Source: Laburnicola sp. R22_1 (Eukaryota; Ascomycota; Dothideomycetes; Pleosporales; Didymosphaeriaceae). Taken from it: DNA of 64,000 nt. The notes below the pieces were generated by a model, which ran no database searches, was not told the origin of the DNA, and saw nothing but the letters and a program-made list of their open reading frames with translations. Shown here piece by piece: positions 52,919-63,285 of the stretch. Location of the stretch: positions 1,054,001 through 1,118,000 of the forward strand of contig JACONQ010000004.1 in NCBI GenBank assembly GCA_014281115.1, in the 5' to 3' direction. Positions within the stretch are counted from its first letter, which is position 1, and every line of letters begins with the position of its first letter. Both the position numbers and the translations under genes were made by a program.

Positions 52919-53366
52919 TATGTATTTTTCGCTAAATTTTATTCTGCGTAGTACTTTATAAGCAAAAAAAAAATTCTATAAAATAACTTAGTGCCTAATT
53001 ATTTCTATTTCTAGCAAGCCTCTGTACTTATAGTATGTATTTTACACATAACTTAAACAAGTTACTACCCCTATATAATTAATAAGGATTTTAAAAACAC
53101 CTAAGGAGCACGTTCCTAGTATATAGAGATTTGATAAAACTTATGGCTACAACTATAGTAAGTCTATAGCTAGAGTTACTCTTAAACTCTATTAAATTTA
53201 TAAGTTTACTTAGGCAACTCTAACCTCTTAGTCCAAAGCCCCTTATAGTAGCTAAATTTTAAAGGAGCGCTAAGATATTCCCTAATTAACAGAACTAGCA
53301 GATACGATTCCAAAAAGTGCCGACATGGCACGGACCGCTCGTTCCCTCTCCCTCGTCAAATCGAAA

Positions 53367-53378
53367 CCCCCCCCCCCC
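53367..53378. repeat. C12 homopolymer
   Basis: Run of 12 C just inside the GC-rich island that follows the AT-rich block. Confidence 0.9.
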
Positions 53379-53435
53379 GCCAGCCTAAGTTACGAGGTAG
53401 GAAGTTGGAACAGGACGTGCTGCGCTATACCACTT

Positions 53436-53499
53436 CGGGATAGTAATGCGAGACTCCTACCCGTACGAATAGGGCCGCGGCCCTCGCATTACTATCCCG
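53436..53499. repeat. Perfect 17-bp inverted repeat with GC-rich loop
   Basis: CGGGATAGTAATGCGAG (53436-53452) and its exact complement (53483-53499) are separated by 30 bp containing GGGCCGCGGCCC-like sequence. It could form a stable hairpin. It lies about 320 bp upstream of the EthD gene. It does not look like a tRNA. Confidence 0.85.
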
Positions 53500-53756
53500 T
53501 CGGAGACGACGAAAATGAGAGGGAATCGCAGGTTTTGTGGGTTTGTTGGAGAGCTGGACTTGACGACGGAGCGGATATAAGTAGGAAGAGGATCCTGTTC
53601 GACTGGGACGTCTGTCTCTCTTCACAGAAGTTCTTTTTCGGCTTCTTCTTCCTGCGTTTTGAAGTTGAGCTTGCGTGGGCTTCTCATTGCCTCTATCGAT
53701 TAAGCACTGGAGGGAAATAACGAACGTATTGTTTGTACAAGACGAGAGTACGATAC

Positions 53757-53780
53757 GCTACACTACACTACACTACACCC
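53757..53780. repeat. (CTACA)n short tandem repeat
   Basis: A pentamer is repeated about four times in the presumed leader of the EthD gene. Confidence 0.8.
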
Positions 53781-53818
53781 ACCTACTCTCCAAACCAAAC
53801 CAAACAAATCCCACCCCA

Positions 53819-54199
53819 ATGCACCCCCTATTCACCGTCCTAATCCTCGGCTACCGCGCCCCCAACCTCACGCACGCCGAATACAAACAACACTACGAAA
53901 CAATCCACGTCCCGCTCGCGCAATCGCTCGCCGGCTCCACATGGCCGCTCTCGCACACACGGTACTACTACGGCGGGAACGAGACGCTGGCGGCCATCTC
54001 GGCCGAAGTGGCGTGGGACTCGATGGCTGTGCTTACGTTCCGCGATGAGACGCATGCGGGTATGTTTAGTGGGGCGTTGGCGAGGCCCGAGGCGGCCGAG
54101 TTGATTCGTGGGGATGAGGCGGTTTTTATGAGGAAGGGGGGGCCGGAGACGGTGGTTGTGGGGAGGGATGTTGGGGTTACGTTGGGGTCGGGGTGTTAG
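53819..54199 (+). CDS. EthD-domain protein
   Basis: Single exon, 126 residues. The N-terminal LFTVLILGYRAPNLTHAEYK and then HYETIHVPLAQSLAG are the EthD ferredoxin-like fold signature (the phrase H-Y-E-x-x-H is typical). Later, WDSMAVLTFRDETHAGMFSG matches the second half of the fold. Fungal EthD proteins of this size often sit in polyketide clusters and act as small cyclases, decarboxylases or hydratases; none of these can be assigned here. It stands in a 1.2-kb GC island between transposon blocks, and an NmrA relic follows 22 bp after the stop. Confidence 0.85.
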   Translation: MHPLFTVLILGYRAPNLTHAEYKQHYETIHVPLAQSLAGSTWPLSHTRYYYGGNETLAAISAEVAWDSMAVLTFRDETHAGMFSGALARPEAAELIRGDEAVFMRKGGPETVVVGRDVGVTLGSGC

Positions 54200-54221
54200 G
54201 GTGGGGTAGGGTAGGGGGAAC

Positions 54222-54263
54222 TATGATCAAGAAGACTTCGCGTACGTTGGGTACACGGTATAA
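54222..54263 (+). pseudogene. 3' relic of a second NmrA-like gene
   Basis: Fourteen positions read YDQEDFAYVGYTV and stop, against YDQEDFEHSQYTV and stop at the end of the NmrA-like gene at 12669-13685. The DNA identity starts at TATGATCAAGAAGACTTC and continues past the stop (TACACGGTATAACGCTGT). Nothing else of the gene remains upstream; the EthD gene ends 22 bp before. Confidence 0.75.
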
Positions 54264-54486
54264 CGCTGTTATGGAGGGTAGGGGAACTGGGCGATGGGGA
54301 GGGGTGGGTGGGGGTTGGGATGGAATGGAATGGATGGTGGAGTGGAAGGGGGGGAGGAGAAGTTGCGCGAGCGAAATGATACGTGCATCGGCGCTGCAAG
54401 GGTATATGTCTGAAGAATACCACTCTTTTTAATATGTCTCTGCCCTGCTGTGACTATCAGCACTGAACTTGCAGCTATTAGAAAAA

Positions 54487-55267
54487 CAGCGAAGTCAACG
54501 TACCGTACTACGCGTAGTACTACGTCCTATAGTACGTCCCATACGCCGTACGTACGTAACTGCCTCCTAGGCTGTAGCATAGCTATAGTTTATATAGCTC
54601 TATAGCGTAGTTATAGCTCTATAAAAGCCTTTTTATAAAATTTTAATATAACCTTTTAGTATTTTAGAAGGCTGTTTTTAGCCTTTTTTGGCTCTTTTTA
54701 GTGTAGTACAAGCTTAGATTATAAAAGCGCCTAGTAGGCCTTTATTATAGCAAAATTTTCAAGTGCCTCTTAAGTAATAACTTATTAGCTTTTACCTATA
54801 ATATATTATAAAATATATAGTCCTAGGCCTCGCAATTATCTTAAAGTATAATTAATTAGTGCCTTATACGTTATATAACTATAAAAGGTGTTTTAGCTCT
54901 ACTTAACGTACTATTATATATAATTATAATTATCTAAAAGGCTATACTATTAAGGCCTTATAATTATAAAAGAATTAGCTGCGTTAAAAAGCTATTAACG
55001 TTAAAAGTTATCTTTTTAATCTTATAAAGTTAATTTTCTAAAAAAATAACTTTTTAATAACTTTAACACTAAACAACAATTACTAATTACTTAATTAAGA
55101 AAGAGCTTAGCACCTACAGCCTATAAAGAGCTTTTTAGGCTGTACTATAGTTATAGGGCGTAATTTAGCATTTCTAGCAGCTCCTATACGTACGTAGCGC
55201 CTATACAAGCTGTAGCGTAGAGCAATAAGGGTTAACTGTACTATACTACGCTACGTTGACTACGCTG
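54487..55267. mobile_element. hAT-like MITE, 781 bp
   Basis: The ends are CAGCGAAGTCAACGTACCGTAC (left, first 12 clear) and the complement of CAGCGTAGTCAACGTAGCG (right). Eight-bp flanks TAGAAAAA and TTGAAAAA differ at one base, fitting the 8-bp duplication of hAT transposons. The interior is AT-rich with no coding capacity. Confidence 0.75.
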
Positions 55268-55439
55268 TTGAAAAACATCTAAGTATAGGTAGTCTTCGTA
55301 TCGCTTATACTATGGGCAACACACAACACTTACTCTTTCATCCTAGTACTATACAGAGGCGCAGTAAACCCCTCAATCGCGCAACCCACAATCATCCTCC
55401 CAACCACCCACCCCCGCACTCAATACCCCACCGCACCCC

Positions 55440-56715
55440 TCAAACCCCACTCCACGTCCCATGAAACCCATACCCCATCGCAACCGGCATTCTCGCCCTC
55501 CCCACTTCCACCATACTCCCCTCATCAATAACCACAAGACTACTCCTCCCGCTCGCCTCATCCAACGCAACCGTCAACAGTACCCCCTCATCCTCGCCCT
55601 CGCACCCCGGGCGCGTCACAAAAATCGGCTCCGACGGTACGTGTAGTTTGCCTCTCGATGTCGATTTTGACAAGCGAGTCGACGAAGAAACCGCGCTTTT
55701 GGACGTGCACGCCGTATGTGTAGCGGTAGGGTGAGTGTGCGTAGAGGGGGTTTATGCGGGGGAGTTCGATGTTTGCAGTGGGGAAGGGGAGGGCCATGTC
55801 GATGTGTGCTGGGCGCGAGACGTTTTCTCCGCCAGAAGAAGCAGCAGCAGAAGCAGCGTAATTCTCCAAACGAAACCTCTTAAACCTCGCCGGCATATCA
55901 ATCCCTACATTCGTATTCCCTGGCCCAACCTCCCTCAAATGCTTCAATCGCGCATTCTCCAACCACAAATTATCCGGAAAAACAGCGAGATCAATGATGA
56001 TATCATCGCCGTCTTCGAACGAGTTGATCTCGTGGAAGGCGAAGAAGGCGGGTGCGGTGTACGTAGCTACCACGCCGCTTGTTTTCTTGTCGATGACGTA
56101 GAATAGAGTGTCCCGATTGGGGTCCCAGGGTTTTATGAAGTCGAGTAGGGGGGTGCCGGGGCGCGAGGGCGGCCTGAAGTCGGATTGCCAGATTATTAGG
56201 ACTACATAGTGGGCTGTGGTGGGGATGGAGTGGATGTATGTCGGGGGTGCAAAGGTGATGTTTGCGAGGATGAGGGGGTGGCCGTTTGCGTCGGTGGCGA
56301 AGACTTGATAAGTCGGGGTCGGTGACTGGAAATCTAGAAGATAGTTGTAGATTTCGTTGTTTGGGCCGATGCCGGGGTGGGCGGCGGTGAAGGAGTCGCC
56401 TGGAGCTGTGAAACCGGGTCCGTGGTATTGGAATAGCTCGATAGGTTCGAGGGTTGTGGGGTCGATTTGTTGAAGGGCGTTGCCGCCGTCGGTTGTGGTT
56501 GTGAGGGTGAGGAGAGGGCCGAAGTTCGTGGTGTTGCGGGCGAGGCCGGGGAAGTTCTTGATTTGGGATACTTGGACGCTGTTTGCGGAGGTGGAGCCTT
56601 TATTTCCGCTGCCGTTGCGGAAGGTTACTGCGAAGGCGCCGAAGATGGCTTTGCATGGGTCGTTGGCGAAGCTGCCCTCGGGCCAGAATCCTGTTTCTCT
56701 CACGACTATCGAGAC
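55440..56715 (-). pseudogene. Carotenoid (cleavage) oxygenase, truncated and frameshifted
   Basis: The main frame (56715-55588) covers the last three quarters of a CCD/RPE65-family oxygenase: GNALQQIDPTTLEPIELFQY, FTAAHPGIGPNNEIYNYLLD, PPTYIHSIPTTAHYVVLIIW, and APAFFAFHEINSFEDGDDII. His residues in AAHP, YIHS and FAFH match three iron ligands. After SLVKIDIE the frame is lost; the next frame (to 55440) continues GKLHVPSEPIFVTRP and ends VAMGYGFHGTWSGV with the fourth His. One small indel near 55640 explains this. The N-terminal ~130-150 residues are missing: AT-rich repeat sequence begins at about 56705-56715. Such enzymes cleave carotenoid or stilbene double bonds. Confidence 0.85.
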
Positions 56716-56787
56716 TAAGCATAAGGCAACTAAACTAGTAGAAAGCAAGCTATAAGTTAAATTCTATATAGGTGGTTCCTATATACT

Positions 56788-57131
56788 TGTTAATATAGTA
56801 GGACTCTAATAAACTAACTCTAGAAAAATTATAATCCTAACTTAGTCTTTAAGTTTCTAAAAAAGACTTACTATAATCCTTTTACTTTCTAATAGGCACG
56901 TAAACAAATTCTAAGTTACCGCATCTTACACTATTTAAACGCCTTACCTTATTTATTATGCTTATAAGGATCTAATTACCTATTACGCATCTAGTTATAG
57001 ATAAGATAAAAGTAGTTAAATTTAAGTATAAGATACTTGCAATAGCGTATAATTACACATTACGCGCTAACTATAAATAGCTGCCAAGACACTAGTCCTA
57101 ACTAGGACACCTGGCGCCTAGTAATATTACA
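56788..57131 (-). repeat. Probable 3' LTR of gypsy element 2
   Basis: It starts TGTTAATATAGTAGG and ends CCTAGTAATATTACA, an imperfect terminal inverted pair, next to the C-rich complement of a purine tract. No second copy is in the window, so the left limit is tentative. Confidence 0.45.
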
Positions 57132-57476
57132 CCCCCCCTCTAAGTAGCAGCTTCTAACACTATATACCTATTCTAACACTATATACCTATTCTAAAACTA
57201 TTCTACTAATATTATAAACTATTTTAAAATATTGTAAACTATCTTAAAATATCGCAAACTATTAGGCATTATCTTAGTCTATTAGATTAAGAGGTATTAT
57301 TATATAGTATTAGTAAAAGTCTATTATAAATAGTACGTTAACTTCTTAGAAGGGCTGCCTTCCTTATTAACTCTAGACTTATACCTATATATCTGCCAAT
57401 CTATATATTATGAAAGAGACTTCGTAATAATAAGCACTAATATAATCTTTTAGTAAGTGGCAAAATCTATAAACTA

Positions 57477-59348
57477 AGCCGCCCCACCAATCTATGGCGC
57501 ACTCCACCTATCGCGCGCGACGCGTTCGCGCACACAGAATTCTTCCAACTATAATATCTTTACAACCACATATAATTATCACATATAATTATAGATATAG
57601 AGCCTTGATATAGTCCCTATAATCTCAAGCACGCAATATATGAAGCTAAGATGCTGCAAGGCGCCTTAGTACGGTCTATAGCCTTAGACTACGCGATCCT
57701 ACCCTCCACACTTCAAAACCGCCTTAATGGCCGCACTAATGCGATATCTGCACAGTTACCACGCCAGAAGCTCTCTCCTAATCAGGAGAGATGGCTCGCT
57801 AATTAGATAGTCAAGGAGCATAGCCTTTGGCGCGCTCTAAGCCATACTACTATACGCAAAATGGCCAATTGCATCGTACGCGTTAACAGCGACCACATTC
57901 CTATAGGCAAGAATTAGATTGCCAGCTTCAGAGCTCGTAATCCAACCATTACCACCCTAATTAGTTGATCACTCAATAAAGCACGCGTTAATAGGTTAGA
58001 CAAATTAACTCTTAAAGAGTTCTTTACTATATTAAAGGCTATTGTTAGTGAACACCGCATTAAACTATCTAATATCTAGAATATAGACAAACACGGCCTT
58101 TGGCAAGGCAGTAGTAGCAATAGGAGGGTACTAGAACCTATAACAAAGTTAGGATCCAAGCGTACGTACGTGAAAGAGCCTAGATCGACTGATTAGGTAT
58201 CAATTATAGAATGCGCCAGCGCTAAGGGCCGCTCTATTAAGCCTCTTATTATATTTAAGGGCGTAGGGCTTTAAAGTACCTAGTTTCCTATTAATAACGC
58301 GTCTAATTGGCACTATATAGTGTCTAAAAATGGCTGGATATTAAATAATATTAGTCTGCGGTGGCTAGAGACTAAATTTCTACTAGAAAGTACGCCTAAC
58401 AACTTATCTAACTGGCGCCTTCTTATCTACGATAGTCACGGCTCGCATGCGATGATAGAATTTATATGGACGGCCAAAACTAATTGGATCTTTGTCCTAT
58501 ACTTGCCTCCTTACACTTCGCACCTACTTTAGCCTCTTAATCTATTATTTTTTGGCCTACTAAAGCAGAATTACTGTTGGGAGCTAGATAGGCTGTCAGC
58601 CCTATCTGATGCAGCACTAGTTAAGCGCAATCGCTTCCTCATGCTATACGCAGACGCTCAAGGCTGTGTCACAGCCAATTATATCACAATGGGGTTCCGT
58701 ACAGCTGGTATACATCTATACAACCCTAGAAAGGTCCTCGATTCTTTACAACTACCGTGCAATCAGAAGGTTATAGTACCTCCAACAACTCCGAGCCCAC
58801 CCTGGAAGCGCAAGCGATTACCCATAGTTCGTACACCATCTAGACCTCAAGAGATACCCTGTCTATTAGCAAATCTGGCAGATGGACAAAGATCTAGGGC
58901 GCAACGGCGGGTAGAGAAGGCGCTAATAAAGGGTTGGTCGCAGTAATTAACTGAGCTGGCTGCAGCCAAGGCGCGTATTGCTAGACTTAAGGCTTAAGTT
59001 AAGGATCTAAAGCCTAATAAACGCATAAAGGTTAAAGTAGACCTTAATATTAGCTTTGCAGGGCTTAACGATATTAAGATTGCACAGGAGTGGTTACAGA
59101 AGGCTTTAGCAAAGGATGGGCTTCGCTAAGGCTGTGGAGCGACGACGAGGTCCGCCAGAGGTTGTAGACAAGGCGGGCAATAGGGAAAATTATCTAGATG
59201 GCTTAGTAGACTAACTAGCTTTGTTTTCAAATAGTTTTAAAAGTTAAAACATAAAAAATTGCTATACAGAATACAATTTTAATGAGGAGGTTGCCTATTC
59301 GGACGCGTGCGCCATAGGTGGGGTGCGCCATAGGTCGGTGGGGCGGCT
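57477..59348 (+). mobile_element. pogo-type DNA transposon 2, 1.87 kb, RIP-damaged
   Basis: TA duplications lie at 57475-57476 and 59349-59350. The terminal inverted repeats are about 45 bp, starting AGCCGCCCCACC. The plus strand holds transposase pieces: a DNA-binding half with stops (57700-58150), the DDE part at 58320-58532 (WILNNISLRWLETKF; WRLLIYDSHGSH), and a C-terminal piece at 58641-58946 (MGFRTAGIHLYNPRKVLDSL). Damage is heavier than in the element at 22694-24484. It sits inside gypsy element 2. Confidence 0.9.
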
Positions 59349-62300
59349 TAGGGGTGCATAAGAGGTTTATAAGAGTTTAGTTTATAAAACTTCTATACTT
59401 CTTTAGTAGTGTTAATAATAAGGTAGTAAGGTTCCTATATAAGACTATTATATCTATGCCACAGTATCTTATATTGCAGTAATAGTTCTTTCCTAGTATA
59501 AGAATCTTTATAACACTTATTTAGGCAACTAAAAAGAATAGCATCTACTTTATAGTCTAGGTTATTATTAGTAGCCTTATTAAGATAGGAAATATTCTTA
59601 TCTATCTTCTACCTATTTATAAGTTAACTATTATAAAGGCGTAATAGCTATAGGTAAAATATATTATATAAGCGGCCTATTTCTATAAGAAGATCTAATT
59701 TATAGGCCTTATTATTAATTAAGCGTATAATATAAAAGAGTTTATAATTCTTAAAATTAAGACTACGGCTTAGTTATTTTATAACAAGGTTACAAGCGTC
59801 TAGTATAATATAGTTACTAATATTAAAGTATAAAAATAGCATATAAGTAGTGTCTGCGTACTTAGCTTACTTAGCCCATGCCTATTATAAGTTATTATAT
59901 AGAAAGTTATAAAGTTAAGTAAGCTTACTAATAAATTTATTAGCGTAGGCATAGTCTAAGCAAGTAGGCGCAGGTAAATATTATTTTAGTTTAGAATTAG
60001 GTGCTATCTCTAGCTTAGTACTATCGCGTAGTATATAACCTTTTATTACTAAAAATAGTGCAATAGTTGTTAACTCGCTAATATGGCTATTAGAGACAAA
60101 CTCTACTATAGGCAAAAAGATAGCCTAGTTATCCTATTAGTAATTAACGTATAAGCGAAGATACTACTTAAGAAATATATTAGTAATCTTAGTCTAACTA
60201 TTAGTCTCTAGGTAGTTATTAGATAGACGGTTACTATATATTTTAGTAAAAATCTCTCTGTAAAATACACTAAGGAGACTGGCGCACTACTATTTTATAT
60301 TGCCCCTATACTATTCTAGATAGTATAAGGGCCTTAGTATAGATAGAAACTTCTCGCGATAGCTAGGCTTCTCTATTACAATTAATTATCACAGTTATTA
60401 ATTCTTATTAATATATTATCTTAAAGTAATAGAACACTATTAAATCTAATAGTAGTGTATAGTAGAGAGCTAGGGGTACGTATCTAATTATTAATAAAGT
60501 CTCTTCTAGAAGTATAAGATAAACTAACAATCCTAGTTACTAATTATTTCTAATAGGTATTCTTCCTCTTACTATATATATTCTGGAAACGCGCGTACTA
60601 TTAACTCTATAATAATGTTCTATATTATAATAAACTTCTATTTCTTACTTAGTTAGTCTACTACTACTATAATACTAATATAAACGTAACTATTATTCTT
60701 ATAAGGCGAGAGTCCTATAATAAAGTCTTCTAAGATAGATTACTAGTATTACTCTAGCATAGAAAGTGGCTATAGTAATTTATACTTATCCTCCTAGTAT
60801 AACTTACTTTATTAGTAAGTAAGATAAGAATAGATATAGCGCACCATAGTAGCCATTATGCCTAGCTAGTAATACTATCTATTAGTCTAGCTATAAGTTT
60901 CCTTATAACTAATATAACCTACTATAATATTATTATAGGCTTTGCTTATATAATCTAGGCTTAGACAAGCTTATTATTTAGAATATAAATCTTTTTCTTA
61001 ATGTAAAGTAGACTATATACTACGCTAAGGTCTACTATTTATAATCTTATTTTCTTCCTAAGTAGCTTGTCTAGCAGCCTTTAATATCCTTATTTAATAG
61101 TAATAAGAATAAGTTATAAATTTCTATCACTTATATATACTATTCTAACGTCCTTAATTATTATACCTATATATTTGTTAGGCAAGGTCTTAGTAGGCAT
61201 AGGCATTATAGCTTTAATAGGTGTAAGCGTTATAGCGTTAGTAGGTGCAGGCGTTACAGTATTAGTAGGCATAGATATAGAGGTTAAAGATAGACTATTT
61301 TTATAGGCAGCTTTACTAATTAAGTCTTCTTTACTTCTTTAGTATATAAGCGTAGCGAGTTACTCTATAGTAGTAGTCTAGCGTCTAGTTAGCATAAGCG
61401 CTAATAATACAACTTAATAGGAACCTTTAAAAAGCTTAGGTTATAGCAAGATTTAATACTAATATTACTATTAATTATAATTATTATTTTAAGATAGATT
61501 GCTAGGTCGCCTAGTAAGCGCATTAGGTTTAATATCTTATTTACTAGGGCGGTAGTAGATCTTAAAGTTAAACTTAGCTAGAAACTTAGCCTAACTAGCT
61601 TACTAGCGGTTAAGGCGCTTAGTTATTATAAAGTGCTAAAGAGCCTAATAGTCTATAATAATATTAATAGGTATCTTTATTCTAGACAATTTAAATTGCC
61701 ACTCCTTAAAGGCGCGTATAATTACTAACAACTCTTTATTATATATTTTATAGTTGTATTTTATAGGTATTATTTTATATAAGGGGTAAGCTATAGAGTA
61801 TAAGACGCCATCTGCGTGTTTTTAAGATAGCATAGCCGCTACAATAAAGTTAGAGACATTAGTTTCTAACTATATCTTAAGATTAGCATTAAAGTAAGCT
61901 AGGGTTATTACTATTATAAAAGCCACCTTAAGTTGTTTAAAAGCTAAGGCGGCAGGCGACCTAGATTGTACTAAAAATAAGCCCTATAGTAGGTTCTTCT
62001 TAGTAAGCACAGTAAGCGATTAGGCGATCTTACTAAACCCTAGAATAAACTAGCAGTAGAAGTTAGTAAAACCTAAATAGGCTTAGATATCCTTAAGCGT
62101 CTAAGGCAATTGCCAGGCTTGTATAGCCTTAACCTTATTAGAGTCTATCTTAATGCTATTTATAGTAAGTATAAGCCTAAGATATTTAATATATTAAGTC
62201 TTAAAGTAGTACTTATTAACGTCTTAAAACAATTCTACTATAGCTAGGTAGTTAATTACCTTATAAATATACTCTTTATACTATTCTTCTATTTTACTAT

Positions 62301-62972
62301 AGATTAATATATTATCTAGGTAGGCAGTATAGAAGTTATCTAAAAATTCGCGCAGTATATTATTAATTAATATCTAGAAAGTCTCTAGTGTACTATAAAG
62401 ATCAAAAGGTATAACTATATATTTAAATAAGCCCTAGCGTATAAGAAAGACTATCTTTTCTTTATTACCTTCCTTAATTCAAACTGTGTTAAAAGCCACA
62501 ATTATATTAACTATACTAAGAAATTAGGTCTTATTAAGTTAGATAAGGGTCTTAGTAATAGAGAGCAAAGTATTATAACTTTTCTTAGTGGCGGTGTTAA
62601 GAGCATAGTAGTTAATATAGACTCGTAATCCCCCACTTAGTTTTTATACTACTAAGACTAGTAAGATAAAGGGTAAAGTACTAGTATAGATAAATTTCTT
62701 AGCCTATATCTTGTTAATATATTCCTTTATAGTTTATGCTTCCAATTAGGTAAGTCTATAAATATAGAGTCTGGGGACCTTAGGATCTTCTAGGTTAATG
62801 GCGTAATTAATACCTAGCTATTAAGAAGGCAACTTGCCTACCTCTATAGAGTTCAACACAGTAATCTAGTTATATAAGAACTTAGAAAGCTTATCTTATA
62901 TTTTCTTTTTAGTTATAGGAGGTTGGCTTATTTTATCTATATATTTATTAAAATTAGCCTAAGAAATAGTAG

Positions 62973-63285
62973 TGTCAGATACGTAAGTATCTTTGATAAG
63001 ATGAGATAAAAGTGATAGATTTGATAATAAATTGATTGTCGAGTCATTTCTATCGAAGAAGCTCAGCTATCGTACGCAATATCTATCTAGCGCTAAGACG
63101 CACTATAATAGTGCGGAGTAGTGTAACAGTAGTACGCCAGTCTCCTTTGTATATTTTACAGTGATCTCACAGTGAAATCACTGTTACACTAACTGTCGTC
63201 ATAAGGAGACCATGTGATTGGACGCACGTAACTACTAGATTTCACAGTGAAATCATAGTGATTTCTAGTGACCTGATATCTAACA
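62973..63285 (-). repeat. 3' LTR of copia element 2, with nested palindromes
   Basis: 313 bp from TGTCAGATACGTAAG to GATATCTAACA. Inside are nested inverted repeats: 63119-63130 with 63180-63191 (12 bp perfect), GTCTCCTT near 63140 with AAGGAGAC at 63203-63210, and CAGTGA/TCACTG pairs at 63159-63183. Confidence 0.8.

Larger units (their letters stand above)
42859..53295. mobile_element. Outer TIR element, now a 10.4-kb nested repeat block
   Basis: The ends are inverted repeats of about 44 bp with about six mismatches. The left starts GTTCTGTTAATTAGGG and the right ends with its complement CCCTAATTAACAGAAC. TA flanks both sides (42857-42858 and 53296-53297). A further inverted match links about 44685-44735 to 53115-53165, so the outer element is probably only about 0.6 kb when the two inserts (about 42906-44580 and 44770-52918) are removed. 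It is a non-autonomous Tc1/mariner-like candidate. The whole block is extremely AT-rich. Confidence 0.72.
56788..62972 (-). mobile_element. Ty3/gypsy LTR retrotransposon 2, RIP-destroyed and interrupted
   Basis: The minus strand at 62298-62322 reads YLDNILIY, a reverse-transcriptase box with the second Asp replaced by Asn. A likely 3' LTR lies at 56788-57131. A purine tract (complement of 57132-57139) adjoins it. The element is cut at 57475 by a pogo-type transposon and at 62973 by copia element 2, so its other end lies beyond the window. Every frame is full of stops. Confidence 0.75.

Noticed and set aside
53436..53499. tRNA gene
   Set aside because: The hairpin has one long stem and no A- or B-box-like sequence or cloverleaf.
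53325..53720. Forward frame of 131 codons beside the AT-rich block
   Set aside because: It starts in low-complexity sequence, contains the C12 run and the 17-bp hairpin, and has no domain.
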